Of a stretch of DNA of 12,964 bases, positions 6,360 to 12,964 are shown one piece after another; position 1 is the first letter of the stretch; each line of letters opens with the position of its first letter. This DNA is from Gammaproteobacteria bacterium (GTDB taxonomy: Bacteria > Pseudomonadota > Gammaproteobacteria > Steroidobacterales > GCA-2729495), in the NCBI GenBank assembly GCA_023383735.1, contig JAHDYN010000015.1, forward strand, positions 1 through 12,964. The letters run 5' to 3'. The notes beneath the pieces are model-generated. The model was not told the DNA's origin and did not search any database. It saw only the letters and a program-made list of their open reading frames with translations. The position numbers and the translations under genes were made by a program.

Positions 6360-7280
6360 CTAACCAATGTTTGTTATGGGATCTGCCGTGCTTTTCATGG
6401 GCGGCGGTGCACCGCGCAGCGCGCTGACGATTCCTGCGCGCTGCAACTGGAACGCGGTCGGGTACCAGAAGGTCTGGCCGGAGCGGATCCAGTTGCCCAG
6501 GAACCAGTCGGGCACGCCGCGTTGCTGGAAGTAGCGCAGTTCTGCTGCATAGAGTGAGGATACCGGGCCTGTAGACAGCGGCTCCCAGTTGCGCGGCAGG
6601 TGAAAGCCCATTCGGGCACCGCGTTGCAGGTAGCGAAAACGCCCGCCGATGAATGCCGAGACGCAGGCGCTGGAACATTCGCGGCTGCTGTAGGTATCGA
6701 GCCCATGCGCGACGATGAGATCGCGCAGGCGCTGGCCCTCCGATAGCGCGCCGCCACCACTGTTCAGCCGGATGCGCCGCACATCCGGATTGCGCTCCAG
6801 CAATTCATTCACTGCTGCGCTCACGCCAAAGCCCAGGCCACCGTCGACTTCGATTTCCCGGCCACCCGGCAGCAGGGTCACCTGGTACTGGTAGGGTCCG
6901 AGTGCCCAGGCCACGCGGGCGGCGATGAGCTGCTCGGCACCTGCGACCAGTCCGCGCATGGCGATCAACAGGGTGAAGAGCACCGCCGCCACCTGAGTGA
7001 GGCGGGCGCTTCGAATCCTGTCGGTGGTACGCAGGGTCCGGTCGGTTGCCTGCCAGAGGCCGACCATCTGCCAGAGCGGGACGATGCCGGTCTGCAGGAT
7101 GACGAGTCCGAGTATCGCGGTATAGCTGGATGCGGAGTCGCCCTGGATGCCGCTGCGCTGGGCGATCCACGGGATCAGCCAGTAGAGCAGCAGCGTGAGC
7201 GCGACGCAGTTGATCCACCAGCTGATGCCAAGGCGCAATTCCCCGCGCCAGTGGCGGGCGATATAGGAGAACAGGAACAC
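6360..7280 (-). CDS. Membrane protein with C-terminal ClpP/crotonase-like protease domain
   Basis: This is a 306-residue protein. The N-terminal third has three hydrophobic segments (about 18-40, 53-76 and 94-119). The C-terminal part (about 130-285) resembles the ClpP-like periplasmic proteins of COG3904: an oxyanion-type LNSGGG (172-177), then RECSSACVSAFIGG (200-213) holding a candidate nucleophile S204 (or S203), then ARMGFHLP (222-229) with H227 about 24 residues later, close to the Ser-His spacing in ClpP. The acidic third residue is not evident. It may be a membrane-bound peptidase, or a fold kept for binding. The start is GTG, preceded by AAGGG about six bases upstream and lying 11 bp after the stop of the upstream MFS gene, so the two form a tight operon. 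Similarity is judged from motifs only, and the substrate is unknown. Confidence 0.65.
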   Translation of the reverse strand: MFLFSYIARHWRGELRLGISWWINCVALTLLLYWLIPWIAQRSGIQGDSASSYTAILGLVILQTGIVPLWQMVGLWQATDRTLRTTDRIRSARLTQVAAVLFTLLIAMRGLVAGAEQLIAARVAWALGPYQYQVTLLPGGREIEVDGGLGFGVSAAVNELLERNPDVRRIRLNSGGGALSEGQRLRDLIVAHGLDTYSSRECSSACVSAFIGGRFRYLQRGARMGFHLPRNWEPLSTGPVSSLYAAELRYFQQRGVPDWFLGNWIRSGQTFWYPTAFQLQRAGIVSALRGAPPPMKSTADPITNIG

Positions 7281-7291
7281 CCCGGCCCTTG

Positions 7292-8656
7292 TCAGTGTCC
7301 GAAGCCGGCCGGCTCCAGGGACTTTGCCTCAGCCGGGTCGAAGCGTACCGGCCGTCCATCCCGGTTCCAGATCACGAAGGCGCCGATGCCGATCAGCAGA
7401 TTGGCAACGCCCGTGAGGATGATCGGACCGGAGATCATCCAGTGATCGAAGAGGTAGCCGCCGGCAAAACTGGTGAACAGGATGCCCGCAGCGCCGCACA
7501 GGCCGGCAAAGCCGATCACCGAGCCACGCACGTCGATCGGCGTTTCCTGCCCGAGCAGGCCGGTTACGGTGAGGATCACGCTCATCTGACCGATACCGAC
7601 CATTGCGCAGGCCAGGTAGCCGAGTGGTGCGAACGGGTGCACCTGCATGCCAAGCAGCGTGTAGCCGACGCCGGCGGCCAGCAGGGCAACCATCACGCAG
7701 GCCAGGCGGTGGAAGCGATCGATGGCTATGCCAATGAGCGGCGCGGAGAGCAGCGATGACCCCTGGATAAGGGCCAGCATGATGCCGGCGCTCTTGAGTG
7801 CTTCGGTGCCGCTCATGCCTTCATCGCGGCCGAGCTGCTGCAGCCACAGCGAGACAAAGGTGACCACCAGCGTCAGGTCGGCGCGGCCCACGCCTGAACC
7901 CGCATAGCAGATGATCAGTCGTGGATTGAGGCGGCCCTGCTGCAGGCCGATCTGCAGGGTCTTCATCAGGCCGACCTTGCTGCGTTTGCCGGTGGGCGTG
8001 CCGCCCTTCAGCCCCAGCTGCATGACGATGGCGGTGACGATGCAGATCGCGGCCACGCCCAGCAGCGTGTAACGGCCTGCTTCCGCACCATCGAAACCGC
8101 GTTCCTTGAGCATGGCCGGTACGGCCGAGCCGAGCAGGATGGCCAGGCCGACGCCGAGACCATTCAGCAGACCGGTGGCGCCCGACAGCTTGCCGCGCGA
8201 ACGCTCCGCCGGGTAGTCAGCGGCGGTCACGGCGATCATGGCGCCGACTGCGGTCACGCCCAGGGCGTAGATGAAGCGGTACATGTACAGGTCCTGCTCG
8301 CTGGTGGCGAACCCGTACAGGCCAAAGCCGATGCCGGCGATGAAGGCGCCCATCGCGTAGATGGGGCGCCGGCCGAAGCGGTCGGACAGACCGCTGACAA
8401 AGCCGATCAGGCAGAGTGCGACGATTTCCTGCATGGTGACCAGGAAGCCGGTGACCCGGCCCTGTTCTTCCAGCGGGATGCCCACGATCTCGTTCAGCAC
8501 ATAGGGCTGGGTAAAACTCAGGAAGCTCACGATCGGCATGACGATCAGACTGACGTACAGATAGGTGTACGCGTTCAGGCCGGTGATGCCCTGGGCAAAC
8601 TGGATGGGACCGAGGCGGAAGTTGCCAGCGGGTGCGGGCGGGGGCGGCTGGCTCAA
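7292..8656 (-). CDS. MFS transporter
   Basis: This is a 454-residue major facilitator superfamily permease with about 12 helices in two halves. The loop 2-3 signature GLSDRFGRRP lies at 89-98. A central charged loop after TM6 contains TPTGKRSK. I choose a TTG start at 8656: it gives MSQPPPP..., and AAAGGA sits seven bases upstream. The frame remains open to an ATG at 8815, but the extra 53 residues are hydrophilic, low in similarity to anything, and have no ribosome-binding site. The gene is divergent from the putrescine operon across 197 bp and followed 11 bp later by the ClpP-like membrane protein. Its position makes polyamine-related uptake or efflux conceivable, but the known putrescine importers PuuP (APC family) and PotFGHI/SpuDEFGH (ABC) are different families. 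The substrate is unassigned. Confidence 0.88.
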   Translation of the reverse strand: MSQPPPPAPAGNFRLGPIQFAQGITGLNAYTYLYVSLIVMPIVSFLSFTQPYVLNEIVGIPLEEQGRVTGFLVTMQEIVALCLIGFVSGLSDRFGRRPIYAMGAFIAGIGFGLYGFATSEQDLYMYRFIYALGVTAVGAMIAVTAADYPAERSRGKLSGATGLLNGLGVGLAILLGSAVPAMLKERGFDGAEAGRYTLLGVAAICIVTAIVMQLGLKGGTPTGKRSKVGLMKTLQIGLQQGRLNPRLIICYAGSGVGRADLTLVVTFVSLWLQQLGRDEGMSGTEALKSAGIMLALIQGSSLLSAPLIGIAIDRFHRLACVMVALLAAGVGYTLLGMQVHPFAPLGYLACAMVGIGQMSVILTVTGLLGQETPIDVRGSVIGFAGLCGAAGILFTSFAGGYLFDHWMISGPIILTGVANLLIGIGAFVIWNRDGRPVRFDPAEAKSLEPAGFGH

Positions 8657-8853
8657 TTCGAAATCCTTTCGCGATGTTTCACGGATTGGCCCGATGCCTC
8701 CGTGCTCGTGTTGCAGGGTTGCCAGCCCCGCGTTGTGCAGCTGCGCACTCTGGCCGGGCAGGGGCCCGCAGTCAACCTGACGTCCGTTTCCGTGCGCCAA
8801 TCGGCATGGACCCACTGGCGGGCGGCGGGCGGCTCTGGCACCGTAGCTCCGGC
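8657..8853. promoter_or_regulatory. Divergent intergenic region between the MFS gene and the putrescine operon
   Basis: These 197 bp must hold the promoters for both the leftward MFS operon and the rightward putrescine operon. I see no convincing -35/-10 pair. Two small dyads are present: an imperfect GTGCAGCTGCGCAC at 8735-8748, whose core GCAGCTGC is perfect, and a 5-bp stem CGGGC/GCCCG at 8755-8768. Either could be a regulator site. No regulator gene of the PuuR type lies in the window. Confidence 0.35.
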
Positions 8854-9603
8854 ATGCACCGCAAACAGCCCATCATTGGTGTCATTTCGGATCGCCGCCT
8901 CCTCGGCCACCACGCTTTCCAGGTACAGGGCGAGAAGTATCTGCGCGCCGTGGTGGCCGGCTCGGGTGGTTTGCCGCTCGGCATCCCCTGCCTTGGATCG
9001 GGTTTCGATTCGCCCGGCATCCTGGATGCATTCGACGGGCTGCTGCTGACCGGTTCTCCTTCCAATGTCGAACCCCACCGCTACCGCGGCGCGGCGAGCG
9101 CTGCGGGCACGATGCACGATGCGGAGCGTGACCTGCTGGCCTTTGCGCTGATTCCGGCCGCTGTCCGGGCCGGGTTGCCGCTGCTGGCGATCTGCCGCGG
9201 CTTCCAGGAACTGAACGTGGCTTTTGGCGGCAGCCTGCACCAGGACCTGCATGCGGTGCCGGGCTATGGCAGGCACCGTGAGGACAAGGGCCAGCCGGTC
9301 GATGTCCAGTACGCGCCGGCGCATGAAGTACGGTTTGTTGCCGGGGGCTTGCTGGCGCGGATTACCGCGCGCGACTCGGCACAGGTGAATTCGCTGCACG
9401 GCCAGGGTATCGACCGGCTCGGCGAAGGACTGGTGGTCGAGGCGCTGGCGCCCGATGGACTGATCGAGGCGATCGTCGTCGCTGATGCGCCGGGCTTCAC
9501 GCTCGGTGTGCAGTGGCATCCGGAGTGGCGCGTGCAGGAGAGTGAAGTCTCGATGGCAATTTTTCAGGCGTTTGGCGACGCCTGCCGGAGTTATCGGTCA
9601 TGA
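8854..9603 (+). CDS. puuD: Gamma-glutamyl-GABA hydrolase, PuuD/SpuA type
   Basis: This is a 249-residue cytoplasmic class I glutamine amidotransferase-like hydrolase (PuuD of E. coli is 254). It cleaves gamma-glutamyl-GABA to glutamate and GABA, the last deglutamylation step of the Puu route. The nucleophile elbow LLAICRGFQELN places the catalytic cysteine at 114, and GVQWHPEW gives H222 and E224. The oxyanion-side motif LLLTGSPSNVEP (63-74) and NSLHGQGID (179-187) are typical. The start at 8854 gives a family-like N-terminus, MHRKQPIIGVISDRR, although the Shine-Dalgarno is poor. An in-frame ATG at 8806 is the alternative, but would add 16 residues without similarity. Its stop overlaps the next start by 4 nt (ATGA). 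In Pseudomonas the homologue in this position is spuA. Confidence 0.92.
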   Translation: MHRKQPIIGVISDRRLLGHHAFQVQGEKYLRAVVAGSGGLPLGIPCLGSGFDSPGILDAFDGLLLTGSPSNVEPHRYRGAASAAGTMHDAERDLLAFALIPAAVRAGLPLLAICRGFQELNVAFGGSLHQDLHAVPGYGRHREDKGQPVDVQYAPAHEVRFVAGGLLARITARDSAQVNSLHGQGIDRLGEGLVVEALAPDGLIEAIVVADAPGFTLGVQWHPEWRVQESEVSMAIFQAFGDACRSYRS

Positions 9604-10973
9604 GCACAGGCGATGGCGAGAAAATGAACGAAGAGCAGTTGCGGCAGTGGCTGCTCGACCACAGGATCGACGAAGTCGAGGCGGTGGTGCCCGACATGGC
9701 GGGTGTGGCGCGCGGCAAGTACATGCCGGCCCGGAAGTTCACCGAGCAGGGCGGCATGCGCCTCCCGGAATCCGTGTTCATCCAGTCCGTGACCGGCGAG
9801 TACATCGACGATTACCTCGAGGAGAACGTAGTCGATCCGGTCGACCGCGACATGATCACCCGGCCTGATCTGGCCACGCTGCGTCTGGTGCCCTGGGGTG
9901 AGGAGCCGACCTGCTGCGTCATCCATGACTGCTATACGCAGGAAAAGGAGCCGATCGATATCGCGCCGCGGCAGGTGCTCCGGCGCATCGTCGAGATGTT
10001 CCATGCGCAGGGGCTGGTGCCGGTGGTCGCGCCGGAGATCGAGTTTTACCTGGTCAAGCGCAACACGGATCCGGACTATCCGCTCGAACCGCCGGTCGGC
10101 CGCTCCGGGCGCAAGGAGACCGTGCGCCAGCCCTACAGCATGGATGCGGTGGACGAGTTCGAGCCGTTCATCCAGGACATCTACGACTACTGCGAAGTCC
10201 AGCGCCTGCATGTGGACAACCTGGCGCACGAGACCGGCACCGCACAGCTCGAGATCAACTTCCAGCACGGCGATCCGGTCGAGCTGTCCGACCAGATGTT
10301 CCTGTTCAAGCGCACCGTGCGCGAGACGGCGATGCGCCACGAGATCTATGCCACCTTCATGGCCAAGCCGATGGAGCATGAGCCCGGCAGCTCGATGCAC
10401 TGGCACATCAGCCTCCGGCGCGCCAGCGATGGCGGCAATGCCTTTTCCAATCCGGACGGTTCGGAGAGCGAGCTGTTCCGGCAGTTCATCGCCGGCATCC
10501 AGAAGTACGGACCGGATGCCACGCTGCTCAGCGCGCCTTACGTGAATTCCTACCGGCGCTTCACCCGTCACCTGTCGGCACCGATCAACCTGCAGTGGGG
10601 CTACGACAACCGGACGGTGGGTCTGCGCGTGCCGCATTCGGATGCCGACAACCGGCGCATCGAGAACCGGCTGGCCGGTGCCGACGTCAATCCCTACCTC
10701 GCGATTGCCGCCTCGCTGGCCTGCGGCCTGCTCGGCCTCGAAGAGCGGTTGCAGCCGACGGCACCGGAGGCGGGCAGCGCCTACAACCGGCCGTTCGCGC
10801 TGCCGGGCAGTCTGTCGGAGGCGCTGAAGCGCTTCGAGCACAGCGAGCAGCTCCGGCCGTTGCTCGGCCACCGCTTCATCAAGATCTATACCGCCATGAA
10901 ACGGCAGGAATACCAGGCCTTCTTCGAGGTGATCAGCCCCTGGGAACGCGAATACCTGCTGCTCAACGTATGA
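9600..10973 (+). CDS. puuA: Gamma-glutamylpolyamine synthetase, PuuA/SpuB type (glutamine synthetase family)
   Basis: This is a 457-residue enzyme of the type that ligates glutamate to putrescine, or a related polyamine, using ATP: the entry reaction of the gamma-glutamylated pathway. The glutamine synthetase fold is complete. The N-terminal beta-grasp domain includes DMAGVARGKYMP (32-43). The metal and substrate residues are visible as APEIEFYL (E146, E148), ETGTAQLEIN (E211, E218), SSMHWHIS (H267, H269) and the closing RIENR...NPYLA (353-368). The sequence fits the PuuA/SpuB branch rather than housekeeping GlnA, and the adjacent PuuD, SpuC and PuuB genes support this. The start at 9600 overlaps the puuD stop, with GGAG nine bases upstream; an in-frame ATG at 9624 is an alternative. 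Which polyamine is preferred cannot be read from the sequence. Confidence 0.92.
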   Translation: MSTGDGEKMNEEQLRQWLLDHRIDEVEAVVPDMAGVARGKYMPARKFTEQGGMRLPESVFIQSVTGEYIDDYLEENVVDPVDRDMITRPDLATLRLVPWGEEPTCCVIHDCYTQEKEPIDIAPRQVLRRIVEMFHAQGLVPVVAPEIEFYLVKRNTDPDYPLEPPVGRSGRKETVRQPYSMDAVDEFEPFIQDIYDYCEVQRLHVDNLAHETGTAQLEINFQHGDPVELSDQMFLFKRTVRETAMRHEIYATFMAKPMEHEPGSSMHWHISLRRASDGGNAFSNPDGSESELFRQFIAGIQKYGPDATLLSAPYVNSYRRFTRHLSAPINLQWGYDNRTVGLRVPHSDADNRRIENRLAGADVNPYLAIAASLACGLLGLEERLQPTAPEAGSAYNRPFALPGSLSEALKRFEHSEQLRPLLGHRFIKIYTAMKRQEYQAFFEVISPWEREYLLLNV

Positions 10974-12346
10974 ACAACCAGGATCTGCAGCGCTGGCAGG
11001 AGCTCGATCGCGAGCACTTTCTGCATCCCTTCACCGATCACCGCGAACTGGCGGCGCGCGGCACACGGGTCATCACCCGGGCGGAAGGCGCCTGGCTGTG
11101 GGATGCCACCGGCCACCGTCTGCTGGATGCGATGTCCGGCCTCTGGTGCGTGAACCTCGGCTACGGCCGGCAGGAGCTGGTTGCGGCGGCCACCCAACAG
11201 CTGCAATCGCTGCCGTACTACAACAGCTTCTTCCAGTGCACGCATCCGCCGGCCATCGAGCTGGCAGCGGAGCTGTGCGCCATCGCGCCGCCGGGCTTCA
11301 ACCGCGTCTTCTTCACCAACTCCGGCTCGGAAGCCAACGACACCGTGATCCGGCTGGTGCGCTACTACTGGTCGCTGCTCGGCAAACCGGACCGGCAGCT
11401 GATCATTGCCCGGCGCAACGCCTATCACGGCAGTACGGTCGGTGCAGCCAGCCTCTCCGGCATGCCCTGGATGCACGCCCAGGCCGGACTGCCGATACCC
11501 GGCATCCTGCACATCGAGGAGCCATACTGGTTTGGCCAGACCGACATCGAGGACCCCGAGGCGTTTGGCCGGCATGTGGCCGGGCAGCTGGCTGCTGCCA
11601 TCGAGAATGCGGGCGCAGACAAGGTGGCTGCCTTCATCGCCGAGCCGGTGCAGGGCGCCGGTGGTGCGATCATGCCGCCGGCCAGTTACTGGCCGGAGAT
11701 CCAGCGTATCTGCGACCACTACGGCATCCTGCTGGTCGCCGACGAAGTGATCACCGGCTTTGGCCGGCTCGGACAGTGGTTTGGCAGCCAGCATTTCGGC
11801 ATCCGCCCCGACCTGATGTCCTTTGCCAAGGGCGTGACCTGCGGCTATCAGCCGCTGGGCGGCGTGATGGTCGGTGATCGTGTCGCCGAAGTCCTGGTGG
11901 CGCAGGGCGGCGAGTTTTTTCACGGCTTCACCTACTCGGGGCATCCGGTGGCCTGTGCCGTTGCCCGCGCGAACCTGCGCATCCTGCGCGAGGAGCAGAT
12001 CATCGCGCAGCTGCAGGACCGGCTGATCCCGGCCTTTGCCAGGCGCTGGCAGAAGCTGGGCACTCACCCGCTGGTCGGCGAAGCCCGCTCTGTCGGCCTG
12101 ATCGGCGCGCTCGAACTGGTGAGCAACAAGTCCGGGCGGCAGCGCTTTCCCAAGGCCCTGAAGGCCGGTGAGCGTTGCCGCGACTTCTGCATCGAGCAGG
12201 GACTGGTGATGCGCGCGGTCGGTGACACCATGATCGTGGCACCGCCGTTCATCCTCGACGAAGCGCAGCTCGACGAACTGGTGGACAAGGCTTGGCGGGC
12301 GCTCGACCTCACGCAGCAGGCGCTGGGTGTGGCAGCGGGCGCGTGA
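10970..12346 (+). CDS. spuC: Polyamine:pyruvate aminotransferase, SpuC type (class III, PLP)
   Basis: This is a 458-residue PLP-dependent class III aminotransferase. SpuC of Pseudomonas transfers an amino group from putrescine to pyruvate, giving 4-aminobutanal and alanine. Visible residues are TNSGSEAND (116-124) for phosphate binding, AYHGSTVGAASLSG (151-164), AEPVQGAGG (224-232), LLVADEVITGFGR (254-266) with D258 for the pyridine nitrogen, and SFAKGVTCGYQPLGG (284-298) with the Schiff-base lysine K287. The start codon overlaps the puuA stop in ATGA. The gene order hydrolase, synthetase, aminotransferase equals spuA-spuB-spuC of Pseudomonas. A beta-alanine/omega-amino acid:pyruvate transaminase or a GABA transaminase (PuuE role) is the main alternative: the sequence family covers all three, and a GABA role would also fit the pathway. 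Confidence 0.88.
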   Translation: MNNQDLQRWQELDREHFLHPFTDHRELAARGTRVITRAEGAWLWDATGHRLLDAMSGLWCVNLGYGRQELVAAATQQLQSLPYYNSFFQCTHPPAIELAAELCAIAPPGFNRVFFTNSGSEANDTVIRLVRYYWSLLGKPDRQLIIARRNAYHGSTVGAASLSGMPWMHAQAGLPIPGILHIEEPYWFGQTDIEDPEAFGRHVAGQLAAAIENAGADKVAAFIAEPVQGAGGAIMPPASYWPEIQRICDHYGILLVADEVITGFGRLGQWFGSQHFGIRPDLMSFAKGVTCGYQPLGGVMVGDRVAEVLVAQGGEFFHGFTYSGHPVACAVARANLRILREEQIIAQLQDRLIPAFARRWQKLGTHPLVGEARSVGLIGALELVSNKSGRQRFPKALKAGERCRDFCIEQGLVMRAVGDTMIVAPPFILDEAQLDELVDKAWRALDLTQQALGVAAGA

Positions 12347-12964
12347 TCGCGGGCGCTCATCCGTCTTCCTGGTATGTCGCGAGTGCGCGCGGTCTGGTCA
12401 CGCATCCGCCCCTGCGTGGCAGCCTGAGTGCCGACGTGTGCGTGGTTGGCGCGGGCTATACGGGCCTGTCCGCGGCGCTGCATCTGGCCGAGCGCGGCTA
12501 CTCGGTGATCGTGCTGGAGGCGCAGCGGGTCGGCTGGGGCGCCTCGGGCCGCAATGGCGGGCAGATCGGCACCGGCCAGCGTCGCGAAGAGGCCTGGCTG
12601 GAGGCCCGCTTCGGTCGCGACACGGCCCGGCAGTTGTTCCACCTGGCCGAGGAATCAAAGGCGCTGGTCCGGACGCGCATCAGCCGGCATGCCATCGATT
12701 GCGAGCCCGGCTCCGGCCAGCTGCTGTGTGCCGCCAGGCCGGCGCATATAGACGCACTGAAGCGCCGTGCCGACAAACTTGCCCGCGACTACGACTATCC
12801 CCACCAGCGCTGTATCGCGCAGTCCGAGCTCGTCGGGATGCTGGGCAGTGCCCGCTACTCCGGCGCCTGCCTGGACACGCAGGCGATGTACCTGCACCCG
12901 CTGAACTATGCGCTGGGGCTGGCCCGCGCCTGCACCGAGGCCGGCGTGCAGATCTTCGAGCAGT
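12343..12964 (+). CDS. puuB: Gamma-glutamylputrescine oxidase, PuuB type (partial, cut by window edge)
   Basis: This is an FAD-dependent DAO-family oxidase of which 207 codons are present; it continues past the right edge. PuuB oxidises gamma-glutamylputrescine to the gamma-glutamylated aldehyde, releasing ammonia and hydrogen peroxide. The start is GTG at 12343, overlapping the aminotransferase stop by 4 nt (GTGA). The N-terminus has SSWYVASAR (8-16), resembling the TTSYYAAS-like start of PuuB. The Rossmann dinucleotide motif VVGAGYTGLSAA (34-45) ends at E59 in VLEA, which contacts the ribose. GWGASGRNGGQ (64-74) is the FAD-contacting segment characteristic of this subfamily. The start is placed by overlap and similarity; an ATG-only search would miss it. 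The aldehyde dehydrogenase (PuuC) expected in the pathway is not in the window and could lie beyond. Confidence 0.88.
   Translation, partial: MIAGAHPSSWYVASARGLVTHPPLRGSLSADVCVVGAGYTGLSAALHLAERGYSVIVLEAQRVGWGASGRNGGQIGTGQRREEAWLEARFGRDTARQLFHLAEESKALVRTRISRHAIDCEPGSGQLLCAARPAHIDALKRRADKLARDYDYPHQRCIAQSELVGMLGSARYSGACLDTQAMYLHPLNYALGLARACTEAGVQIFEQ

Noticed and set aside
8657..8815. 53-residue N-terminal extension of the second MFS transporter
   Set aside because: It is hydrophilic and has no Shine-Dalgarno; the TTG at 8656 has AAAGGA seven bases upstream.
9591..10871. Minus-strand open frame of 426 codons opposite puuA
   Set aside because: The other strand encodes complete glutamine synthetase family motifs; this frame gives low-complexity Arg/Leu/His-rich sequence.
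10886..12067. Minus-strand open frame of 393 codons opposite spuC
   Set aside because: It is antisense to a complete PLP aminotransferase and shows no domain pattern.
1..12964. CRISPR arrays, tRNA or rRNA genes, insertion sequences, phage or plasmid functions
   Set aside because: I saw no regularly spaced repeats, no tRNA-like cloverleaf, no transposase or integrase motifs, and no terminal repeats flanking a coding block.

Overview
The window is GC-rich, densely coding proteobacterial chromosome. Several features point to a Gram-negative, probably gammaproteobacterial, environmental heterotroph: a TonB-dependent outer-membrane receptor, a Pseudomonas-like spuABC gene order, 4-nt stop/start overlaps, and frequent GTG or TTG starts. 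The lineage call is inference; there is no rRNA or other phylogenetic marker here. I found no tRNA, rRNA, CRISPR array, transposase or integrase, and no gene-free stretch longer than about 200 bases.

Layout from left to right. (1) A minus-strand pair at 16-2241: a secreted protein that reads as a divergent relative of aerobic coproporphyrinogen III oxidase (HemF), followed 15 bp later by a major facilitator transporter. (2) Divergent from it, a plus-strand metal-homeostasis pair at 2376-3820: a CsoR/RcnR-family sensor and a His-rich cation diffusion facilitator. A palindromic GC-tract operator sits in the -35/-10 spacer of the promoter in front of them. (3) A strong hairpin at 3849-3886 lies between this pair and a convergent minus-strand TonB-dependent receptor (3920-6232). 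(4) A perfect 32-bp palindrome (6280-6311) separates the receptor from a second minus-strand pair (6360-8656): a TTG-started MFS transporter, then a GTG-started membrane protein with a ClpP-like domain. (5) Divergent from that pair, a plus-strand putrescine catabolism operon runs off the right edge: PuuD/SpuA-type hydrolase, PuuA/SpuB-type gamma-glutamylpolyamine synthetase, SpuC-type aminotransferase and a partial PuuB-type FAD oxidase. Every junction in it is a 4-nt overlap.

Functional reading. The polyamine operon is the clearest unit. It carries enzymes for the gamma-glutamylated route (synthetase, oxidase, hydrolase) together with the transaminase of the direct putrescine route, and the divergently transcribed MFS gene could supply uptake. 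The sensor and CDF pair is a self-contained metal-efflux switch. The most unusual items are the exported HemF-like protein, which seems to have lost its catalytic motifs and sits with an MFS gene, and the MFS plus membrane ClpP-like pair. Neither matches a described system that I recognise.
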